Origin: Streptomyces piniterrae
Lineage (GTDB): Bacteria; Actinomycetota; Actinomycetes; Streptomycetales; Streptomycetaceae
DNA: 64,000 bases
Assembly (NCBI RefSeq): GCF_005048155.1
Contig: NZ_SUMB01000019.1
Location: 1 to 64,000 of the forward strand
Reading direction: 5' to 3'
Shown in pieces: positions 57,965 to 64,000 of this stretch; within the stretch, counting starts at the first letter, position 1, and each line of letters begins with the position of its first letter. Position numbers and translations under genes: made by a program. A model generated the notes under the pieces. The model saw only the letters and a list, made by a program, of their open reading frames with translations. It made no database searches and was not told the origin of the DNA.

Positions 57965-58873
57965 TCAGTCGGTGAGGACCGGGGCCCAGGACGGGAGGGG
58001 CTCGGTGCCGTCCAGCCAGGCCCGGGGCGGGGCGCCGTCGGTGCTCGATGCGACGATGCCGCCGACGATGGCGCATGTGGTGTCCACATCGCCGCCGGCC
58101 TGCGCGGTCGTCCAGAACGCGTTCTCGTAGTCGCCGAGATGGCGTGCCGCGGCCCAGAGCGTGAAGGGGACGGTGTCGTGGGCGCTGGTGCGCCGTCCGC
58201 AGCCGAGGACGGCGGCGACGGTGCCGGAGTCGGCGTAGTCGAGCATGTCCCTGGCCCGGCGCAGACCGGCCTGTACGGCGCTGCGCGGGATCAGGGCCAG
58301 CACGCCGTCGAGCAGCTCGGTGGGGCCGATACGGCGTGCCGGGTCGGCCGCCAGGGCGGCCGCGGCGGCGACGGCCATGGCGCCGACGACGGCCTCACGG
58401 TGCTGGTGGGTGGTGTAGGCGGAGATCTCCGCCTGGTGCGTGGCCTGCTCGGGGTCGTCGGCGTACCAGGCGCCCAGCGGGGCGATGCGCATGGCGGCGC
58501 CGTTGCCCCACGAGCCCTGGCCGTTGAAGAGTCCGGACGCCAGCTCGCGCCAGTCGCCGCCCTCGCGGATCAGCCGGAGCATGCGGTTGACGGCCGGGCC
58601 GTAGCCGCGGTCGAAGTCGTGGTGGTCGGCGAAGGAGTGGGCGAGTGCGTCCTGGTCGATCCGGGCGTGGGCGGTGAGCACGGAGAGGACGGAGCAGGCC
58701 ATCTCGGTGTCGTCGGTCCACTGCCAGGGAGTGGGGGGCAGCTCGCGGCGCTTGAGGGCGGGGTAGTGGGTCGGGACGAAGAACTGGGATCCGAGGGCAT
58801 CGCCCACGGCGAGTCCGCGCAGGCTGGCCAGGGCCCGCTCATAGCGGTCTGCGTCACGGTGGTCGGGCGTCAT
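57965..58873 (-). CDS. ADP-ribosylglycohydrolase family protein
   Basis: The 302-residue protein has the di-magnesium site of the ARH/DraG family: TDDTEM (Asp54, Asp55, Thr56) and GGDVDTT near 264. Such enzymes remove ADP-ribose from proteins, RNA or small molecules. It may reverse ADP-ribosylation or cleave an ADP-ribosyl metabolite; the substrate is unknown. The start is ATG 58873, 11 bp after the phosphatase stop, so the two form an operon. Confidence 0.9.
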   Translation of the reverse strand: MTPDHRDADRYERALASLRGLAVGDALGSQFFVPTHYPALKRRELPPTPWQWTDDTEMACSVLSVLTAHARIDQDALAHSFADHHDFDRGYGPAVNRMLRLIREGGDWRELASGLFNGQGSWGNGAAMRIAPLGAWYADDPEQATHQAEISAYTTHQHREAVVGAMAVAAAAALAADPARRIGPTELLDGVLALIPRSAVQAGLRRARDMLDYADSGTVAAVLGCGRRTSAHDTVPFTLWAAARHLGDYENAFWTTAQAGGDVDTTCAIVGGIVASSTDGAPPRAWLDGTEPLPSWAPVLTD

Positions 58874-58884
58874 CGGTGTGCACT

Positions 58885-59544
58885 CTAACCGGTGATGCCA
58901 TAAGGCTCGGGTTTACACCAGTGCTCAAACGGCCGATCGAGCGAGTAGCGCCCGTCCGGGCCGAGGAGCAGGGTGCGCCACTCCGCGTTGCCGGGGTTGG
59001 ACAGTGACTCGAATTCGGCCACCGACCAGTGGAACCACCGCATACAGAACAGACGCATGGTGAGTCCGTGCGTGACGATCAGGACGTTCGGCGGGTGGTC
59101 CGGGGCCTCGAAGCTGCGCCACAGGCTCTCCAGGAACGCCCCGACCCGGTCGTAGACGTCCGCCCCGGACTCGCCCTGGGCGAAGCGGTAGAAGAAGTGG
59201 CCGTAGGCATCGCGGTAGGCCTTCTGCAGGCGTACGTCGTCGCGGTCCTGCCAGTTTCCCCAGTCCTGCTCGCGCAGCCGGGGCTCCTCGCGGACCCGGA
59301 CCCGGTCCGGGTCCAGGGCGAGCGCGCGGAACGTCTGATGGGTGCGGCGGTACGGCGACACGTAGGCGGAGACGCTTTCGTCGCCGAATATCTCCCGCAG
59401 GGTGTGGCCGGCCTCCTCAGCCTGCCGCAGCCCGGTCTTCGTGAGGCTGAGCGCATGGTCGGGCTCCCGCTCGTACACGGTGTCGTCGACATTCCCCTCC
59501 GACTCTCCGTGGCGGATGAGGACGATGCGTCGGGGCCGGGCCAT
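58885..59544 (-). CDS. Histidine phosphatase (phosphoglycerate mutase-like) family protein
   Basis: The 219-residue protein starts at ATG 59544. It has the RHGE motif (Arg11, His12, Gly13, Glu14) and the second catalytic His in VTHG near 154. It is a cytoplasmic phosphatase or phosphomutase of the branch 2/SixA-like type; the substrate is unknown. It is first in the operon with the ADP-ribosylglycohydrolase and divergent from DUF1152. Confidence 0.9.
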   Translation of the reverse strand: MARPRRIVLIRHGESEGNVDDTVYEREPDHALSLTKTGLRQAEEAGHTLREIFGDESVSAYVSPYRRTHQTFRALALDPDRVRVREEPRLREQDWGNWQDRDDVRLQKAYRDAYGHFFYRFAQGESGADVYDRVGAFLESLWRSFEAPDHPPNVLIVTHGLTMRLFCMRWFHWSVAEFESLSNPGNAEWRTLLLGPDGRYSLDRPFEHWCKPEPYGITG

Positions 59545-59600
59545 GCCGCCACCCTAAAACGCCTGCCCTGTACATGCCGCCCGCTGCTACGGTCGCGGCC

Positions 59601-60563
59601 GTGACCGCGCTGCATGTTCCTCCGTTCTTCGCCCGCCTGCGGTCCGCGCGTCGGGTGCTCGTCGCGGGCGCGGGCGGTGGCTTCGACATCTACGCGGGGC
59701 TGCCGCTCGCGCTGTCCCTGATGGACCAGGGCAAGGACGTGCATCTCGCCAATCTCTCCTTCAGCCACCTCCATGGGTTGGATCCTGGGGTCTGGGTCGC
59801 CGAGGACGTCGCCGCTCTCACGCCCCGGACCGTCGGGCACGATCCGTACGCTCCCGAGCTGACCCTGGCCCGCTGGCTCGACGGACAGGGGTTGCCGTCG
59901 ACGGTCCATGCCTTCCCGTTGACCGGGGTACGGCCGCTGCGCGCGGCGTATCGCGCCCTGATCGAGCACCTCGGCGGGGTGGACGCCGTGGTGCTGGTGG
60001 ACGGCGGGACCGACATCCTGCTGCGCGGTGACGAATCGGGGCTGGGCACGCCCGAGGAGGACATGGCCTCCCTGGCGGCCGTGTCCGGTCTCGAGGTGCC
60101 GGTCAGGCTTGTCGCGTCGATCGGCTTCGGGGTGGACGCCCACCACGGCGTACGGCACGCGCATGTGCTGGAGAACATGGCCGCGCTGGAGGCGGACGGG
60201 GCCGCCCTCGGCTGTTTCTCGGTGCCGCGTACGAGCCGGGAGGGCGAACTGTTCCTGGATGCCGTGGCGCACGCCCAGGCGGCGACCCCGGCCCGGCCCA
60301 GCATCGTCAACGGCTCGATCGCCGCCGCCATGCGCGGGGAGTTCGGCGACGTCCACTTCACGGAGCGGACGCGGGACAGTGAACTGTTCATCAACCCCCT
60401 GATGTCGGTGTACTTCGCCTTCGAGCTGGACGGCCTGGTGCGCCGCTCGCTCTATCTGGACCAGATCGAGGACACCTACCTGATGCGGCAGATCAGCAGC
60501 CGGATCGAGGAGTTCCGCGAGCGGCTGCCCCGGCAGCGGCCGCCCCGCTCGATTCCGCACTGA
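59601..60563 (+). CDS. DUF1152 family protein
   Basis: GTG at 59601 is chosen because the family homology starts at ALHVPPFFARL; ATG at 59574 is an alternative. A TACGGT at 59588-59593 lies 7 nt upstream, so the message may be leaderless. The 320-residue protein has a Rossmann-like start (RVLVAGAGGGFDIYAGLPLA) and the conserved VDGGTDILLRGDE and SIGFGVDAH blocks of DUF1152, whose function is unknown. It is cytoplasmic. It faces the histidine phosphatase gene across 56 bp. Confidence 0.85.
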   Translation: MTALHVPPFFARLRSARRVLVAGAGGGFDIYAGLPLALSLMDQGKDVHLANLSFSHLHGLDPGVWVAEDVAALTPRTVGHDPYAPELTLARWLDGQGLPSTVHAFPLTGVRPLRAAYRALIEHLGGVDAVVLVDGGTDILLRGDESGLGTPEEDMASLAAVSGLEVPVRLVASIGFGVDAHHGVRHAHVLENMAALEADGAALGCFSVPRTSREGELFLDAVAHAQAATPARPSIVNGSIAAAMRGEFGDVHFTERTRDSELFINPLMSVYFAFELDGLVRRSLYLDQIEDTYLMRQISSRIEEFRERLPRQRPPRSIPH

Positions 60564-60587
60564 GCCGGTCCGTTGCCCGGCGGCCGT

Positions 60588-62207
60588 TCAGCGGTCTGCG
60601 GGGACCGGGCGGCCGTCGCGTATCTCGTACGGGCGGCCGCCGAAGCGCCGTCGCAGCAGGCGGTCGTGGGAGACGATGACCAGGGCGCCGGGCCAGGCCG
60701 CCAGTGCCTCCTCCAGGTCTTCGACCAGGCCGAGGGCCAGATGGTTGGTCGGCTCGTCGAGCAGCAGCAGGTCCGCGGGGCGGGCCAGCAGACGGGCCAG
60801 CGCCAGCCGGCGCCGCTGACCGGCCGACAACGAGCCGACCGGCACCCGCAGATCGCGCTCCCGGAACAGCCCGAAGGACATCAGAAGGGCGGACAGCTCT
60901 TCCGGGTCCCCGGTCAGGCCCCGGCAGAACGCGGCCAGCAGGGGCTCGGCGGGCCGGGAGACCGGTATTTCCTGGGCGAGGAAGCCGGTGCGCCCGATGC
61001 GGCCGACCGTGCCGGCGTCGGGCTCGGTGACGCCCGCCAGGACCCGCAGCAGGGTGCTCTTGCCGGCGCCGTTGGGGCCGTGGACGAGGAGTCGTTCACC
61101 GGCGGCGATGGTGAGGGAGTCCACGGCCAGGCGGTCGCCGACCCGCACCCCGTCGAGCCGGACGAGGGTGCCCTCGGCGTCGCCCATGCCCGGGGCCACC
61201 CGGAACCGCAGCGGGTCCGGCGGCTTCGGGACCGGCTCGGCCCGCAGTCTGCGCAGCCGCTCCTGGGCATTGCGCACCCTGCTGGACACGGATGCCTGGA
61301 CGCGGCCCCGGTCCCGGTCGTACGCCATCTTGTTGCCGTCCTTCATCGGCCGGCCCCGGGCGACGCCGTGTGCCGTGCTCGACGCGAAGTCGGTGAGCTG
61401 CGCTATCTGCTCGCACCACTGGTGGTGGTCCTGCTCCCAGCGCCGACGGGCGGCGGCCTTGGCGGCCACGAAGGTGCCGTAACCGCCGCCGTAGCGCACA
61501 ACGGCCCGGCGGTCGGCGTCGACCTCGACCAGCGCGGTGGCGATCCGCTGCAGGAAGAGCCTGTCGTGGGAGACCGCGAGGACCGTGCCGCGGTGGGCGA
61601 TCAGGGCGTCTTCCAGCCAGTCGAGGGCGGCGGCGTCGAGATGGTTGGTCGGCTCGTCGAGCAGCATCACCTCGGGCGAGGCGGCGATCAGGCAGGCGAG
61701 CCCCAGCCTGGCCTGTTCGCCTCCGGAGAGGCTGCCGAGCGGGCGGTCGCGGCCGATCCGCTCCAGGCCCAGGGAGTGCAGTGCCTTGTCGACTCGCGCA
61801 TCGGCCTCATAGCCGCCGCGCAGCTCGAAGAGGGTGAGCAGCTCGCCGTACTCGTCCAACTCCCGGGCCGTGGCGCGGTCCAGACCGGCCTCCAGCGATC
61901 TCAGTCGGCGTTGCATGTCTCTGAGATCCGCCAGGGCGGCGTCGATCGCGTCCTGGACCGTGTGGTCCGGGGGAAGGTCGGGGGTCTGGCCCAGATAGCC
62001 GATGCCGCCGTCGGCGCGGAGCACCACGTCGCCTTCGTCGGGCCGCTCGGCGCCCGCTATGAGGCGCAGCAGCGTCGACTTCCCGGCGCCGTTCTCCCCC
62101 ACGATCCCGATGCGGTCACCGGGGCGTATCGACAGTGAGACGCCGTCGAGCAGTGGTCGGTCGGGGTGGGACTTGGTGACATCGCGCAACGAGATCTGGG
62201 TGGGCAA
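60588..62207 (-). CDS. ABC-F family ATPase (ribosomal protection/antibiotic-resistance type)
   Basis: The 539-residue soluble protein starts at TTG 62207 after GGAGG (5 nt). It has two ABC domains with full motifs (GENGAGKST and LSGGEQ, then GPNGAGKST and LSAGQ; both with LLLDEPTNHL-type Walker B) separated by an inter-domain linker (about 240-320) rich in Arg/Gln. It lacks membrane segments. Such proteins bind the ribosomal E site and remove antibiotics or assist translation. The divergent TetR gene and repeats between them suggest inducible expression by a drug, which is inference. Confidence 0.88.
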   Translation of the reverse strand: MPTQISLRDVTKSHPDRPLLDGVSLSIRPGDRIGIVGENGAGKSTLLRLIAGAERPDEGDVVLRADGGIGYLGQTPDLPPDHTVQDAIDAALADLRDMQRRLRSLEAGLDRATARELDEYGELLTLFELRGGYEADARVDKALHSLGLERIGRDRPLGSLSGGEQARLGLACLIAASPEVMLLDEPTNHLDAAALDWLEDALIAHRGTVLAVSHDRLFLQRIATALVEVDADRRAVVRYGGGYGTFVAAKAAARRRWEQDHHQWCEQIAQLTDFASSTAHGVARGRPMKDGNKMAYDRDRGRVQASVSSRVRNAQERLRRLRAEPVPKPPDPLRFRVAPGMGDAEGTLVRLDGVRVGDRLAVDSLTIAAGERLLVHGPNGAGKSTLLRVLAGVTEPDAGTVGRIGRTGFLAQEIPVSRPAEPLLAAFCRGLTGDPEELSALLMSFGLFRERDLRVPVGSLSAGQRRRLALARLLARPADLLLLDEPTNHLALGLVEDLEEALAAWPGALVIVSHDRLLRRRFGGRPYEIRDGRPVPADR

Positions 62208-62252
62208 TCATTCCTCCGGTCCGGTCGCGGGCAAGCGACCTCTCAGCGAGCA

Positions 62253-62318
62253 AACGCTACTGAAGTTGCATTACGATGATGGCACACCGAAACCCGCTAA
62301 CGCAACAGGAGTTGCAAT
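62253..62318. promoter_or_regulatory. Two imperfect 20-bp direct repeats, candidate TetR operator
   Basis: Repeats at 62253-62272 (AACGCTACTGAAGTTGCATT) and 62299-62318 (AACGCAACAGGAGTTGCAAT) match at 16 of 20 positions, 46 bp apart. The second contains the dyad GCAAC-AGGA-GTTGC, and it includes the TetR gene's ribosome site. Confidence 0.55.
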
Positions 62319-63094
62319 TGTCTGGTGAATCCGCCTCCGCTCGGGAGAACGAGGCCCGCGCCGCCGCCACACCCGGCACCCGGCGCCCCGGCGGGCGCAC
62401 CGCCCGTACGCGGGCGGCCGTCCGCGACGCCGTGCTGACCGGCCTGACCGAGCACGGCTATCCAGGCCTGACCGTCGAATACGTCGCCGAGCATTCCGGC
62501 GTCCACAAGACGACGCTCTACCGCCGCTGGGGAGACGTCGAGGGCCTGGTGGCCGACGCGCTGGATCTGGCGGGCGAGGACAGCTGGGTCCCGCCGGACA
62601 CCGGCTCCCTGGAGGGTGATCTGCGGGCGCTCGCCCGGGAGGTCGTCGGATCCTTCACCGACCCGGCGGTGGCCAGTTCGGTCTCCGCGATGATCGCGGC
62701 CGCCTTCCAGTCCGAGCGGGCCGCCACCGCCCTGCGCGCCTATTACACCGAGCGGTTCACGCGCTGCGAGGCGATCGTGGAGCGCGCCGTCGGGCGCGGA
62801 GAGTTGCCGGCCGGCGCAGCTGTGACGGCCACCGCGGACGACGCGGACCGGACCGACGGAGCGGACGGCGCGGACAGCGCCACGCACGTCATGGGCGTCA
62901 TGGGCGCCATCGACGCCGGGGCGCTCGTCCGGTCGGTGTCCGCGCCACTCTTCTTCCGTCTGTTCATCACCCGGGAGCCGGTCGACGACGCACTCGCCGA
63001 CCAGGCGGCGGCGGCAGCGCTGGCCGCCGTCCACGCCGGGGCGTTCACCACCGGTCGCGCAGGCGCGGCGCCCGCTTCCGGCACCGCCACCTGA
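62318..63094 (+). CDS. TetR/AcrR-family transcriptional regulator
   Basis: TTG at 62318 with AGGAG 6 nt upstream gives 258 residues; the ATG at 62276/62279 has no ribosome site. The HTH is near residues 42-75 (LTVEYVAEHSGVHKTTLYRRW), followed by an all-helical ligand domain. An unusual Asp/Ala/Gly-rich insertion (DDADRTDGADGADSATHVMG) sits near 180-205. It probably represses the divergent ABC-F gene and itself. The ligand is unknown. Confidence 0.9.
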   Translation: MSGESASARENEARAAATPGTRRPGGRTARTRAAVRDAVLTGLTEHGYPGLTVEYVAEHSGVHKTTLYRRWGDVEGLVADALDLAGEDSWVPPDTGSLEGDLRALAREVVGSFTDPAVASSVSAMIAAAFQSERAATALRAYYTERFTRCEAIVERAVGRGELPAGAAVTATADDADRTDGADGADSATHVMGVMGAIDAGALVRSVSAPLFFRLFITREPVDDALADQAAAAALAAVHAGAFTTGRAGAAPASGTAT

Positions 63095-63103
63095 TCCCGC
63101 CGC

Positions 63104-63709
63104 TCACACCGTCCACGACGGTTCGAGCTGCACCACATCCCCCGCGATCGCCCGTACATCCGCCGCTATCTGGGCCCGCAGCGCCAGCCGCTCCACCCGC
63201 TCCGGCCGGTACTTCCCCCGCTCGGCCGCCGACTGCCACAACGACAACACCAGGAACTCCTCCCCCGGTGCTCGCCCGAGCATCCCCCGCAGCATGCCCG
63301 GCGACCCCGCCATCGCCGGGTTCCAGACCTTCTCCTGCATCAGCATGAAGTGATCCACCCGGTCCTGCTGCACCTGGCAGTGCGCCAGCCGCAGCACATC
63401 CGCGTCACTGAAGACCGGCCGGAATCCGACCTTCACGTCGAATTCATGCTCAAAAAGCCGTACTTGCTGGTCCTTGTAGGTGCCGACCTGGGCGGCCCCC
63501 AGCCGGTCGTGCGAGCGGGCCATGAAGGAGTCGTAGAACGCCCGGCTCTCCCAGAAGCCCACCAGATGCGCGACCCCCGGACGGGTCCGGCTCCACCCGC
63601 CGCACTGCCCCCGAAACCCCGGCTCACCCAGCAGCCCCGCCCATTTCCGCTGCCCCCGCTCGAAACCCCGACGGTCCACAACGGTGAGGCGAATCCACTT
63701 GACCAGCAC
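63104..63709 (-). CDS. DUF4937 / YdbC-like protein (two ABM-type halves)
   Basis: The 201-residue protein starts at GTG 63709. It has two ABM/dimeric-barrel-like halves (about 1-95 and 105-195), the first with GWSRTRPGVAHLVGFWES and the second with LVLSLWQSAAERGKY. This is a conserved family of unknown function (YdbC-like) that may bind a small molecule or haem. The stop is 10 bp from the end of the convergent TetR gene; no terminator is visible between them. Confidence 0.8.
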   Translation of the reverse strand: MLVKWIRLTVVDRRGFERGQRKWAGLLGEPGFRGQCGGWSRTRPGVAHLVGFWESRAFYDSFMARSHDRLGAAQVGTYKDQQVRLFEHEFDVKVGFRPVFSDADVLRLAHCQVQQDRVDHFMLMQEKVWNPAMAGSPGMLRGMLGRAPGEEFLVLSLWQSAAERGKYRPERVERLALRAQIAADVRAIAGDVVQLEPSWTV

Positions 63710-63790
63710 CGCGCCATCGTACGGCCCCAGGGCGCCAGGGCGTTACTGCGCGTCACACCGCACCCGCCCCGAACTCCCTTACGGGCGGGG

Positions 63791-63809
63791 GCCGGTACCT
63801 GTTACCGGC
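63791..63809 (-). terminator. Candidate terminator of the amidase gene
   Basis: A 7-bp stem with 5-nt loop (GCCGGTA, CCTGT, TACCGGC) lies 15 bp after the amidase stop. Confidence 0.55.
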
Positions 63810-63823
63810 GGGTCGGCACGACC

Positions 63824-64000
63824 TTACGCACGAGGGTCGATGGGCGTGAGCACCCCGAGTCGCCGCTCCACCGCTTCCGCCGCCTCCAGACACAGGTCCT
63901 CCCGATAGGAGCGCCCGATCAGCTGCACGCCATACGGGAGCCCGTCCACCACCCCGGTGGGCACGGCGACCGAGGGCACTCCCACGAAGCTTGTCGCGGT
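63824..64000 (-). CDS. Amidase (amidase signature family), C-terminal fragment
   Basis: Only the last 58 codons are in the window; the gene continues past the right edge. The fragment reads TSFVGVPSVAVPTGVVDGLP then YGVQLIGRSYREDLC and ends in a helical tail with TAA at 63824-63826. The P[YF]GVQLIG block is the conserved C-terminal signature of GatA/AtzF-type amidases. Substrate and full length are unknown. Confidence 0.8.
   Translation of the reverse strand, partial: TATSFVGVPSVAVPTGVVDGLPYGVQLIGRSYREDLCLEAAEAVERRLGVLTPIDPRA

Noticed and set aside
1..64000. tRNA, rRNA, insertion sequences, prophage or CRISPR arrays
   Set aside because: I found no transposase or integrase, no terminal inverted repeats with target duplications, no evenly spaced repeat array and no cloverleaf-like tRNA in either strand by eye.

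Overview
The window is a high-GC, densely packed stretch of actinobacterial chromosome. I read it as the conserved core of a Streptomyces genome. The reasons are the near-complete match of CutR, HrdB, WhiH and SepH to remembered Streptomyces proteins; the gene order cutRS, hemH, sepH, ptsH, parC, parE, hrdB, whiH, recQ and rnhB, which I recall from Streptomyces coelicolor; frequent GTG and TTG starts; and the DasR, DmdR and sigma-WhiG type sites. I see no insertion sequence, prophage, CRISPR array, tRNA or rRNA. Both edges cut genes: cutS on the left and an amidase on the right.

Layout. 1-6.9 kb: cutS/cutR, a small conserved protein, an inositol-monophosphatase-family enzyme, ferrochelatase, an MFS transporter and a sugar/lactone oxidase. 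7-14.1 kb: a membrane protein, the cell-division regulator sepH, a thiosulfate/mercaptopyruvate sulfurtransferase with a possible leader ORF, a VOC protein, and an operon DUF5998, phosphodiesterase-like, thymidine kinase. 14.2-20.4 kb: a GNAT/acyl-CoA-synthetase fusion (Pat type), ptsH under a DasR-like site, a GntR regulator with two phased palindromes, and an M23 peptidase behind a c-di-AMP riboswitch. 20.4-30 kb: an M16 peptidase pair, parC, a CobW-type GTPase, and a citrate synthase divergent from an HTH-citrate synthase fusion across a perfect palindrome. 30-39 kb: an iron-box-controlled ferredoxin-like protein, a CitA/DcuS-type two-component system, an acetate-type symporter with DUF485 partner, and a NarL-type two-component operon. 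39-49 kb: parE with a LexA-like box, a trypsin-like protease, hrdB, whiH, an ABC protein and a NrtR-type Nudix regulator. 49-64 kb: a glycogen-debranching-like protein, DUF4192, RecQ fused to a phosphoribosyltransferase-like tail, rnhB, an ADP-ribosylglycohydrolase, a histidine phosphatase, DUF1152, an ABC-F protein with a divergent TetR regulator, DUF4937 and a partial amidase.

How it fits together. The region mixes housekeeping (topoisomerase IV, principal sigma factor, RNase HII, haem synthesis, PTS HPr) with development (WhiH, SepH) and envelope or nutrient signalling. No new multi-gene defence or biosynthetic system is apparent. The interest lies in regulatory DNA: several intergenic regions carry clear operator-like dyads or repeats next to plausible cognate regulators, and a few proteins have unusual fusions. 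All gene functions are assigned by remembered family features and motifs; no database search was run.
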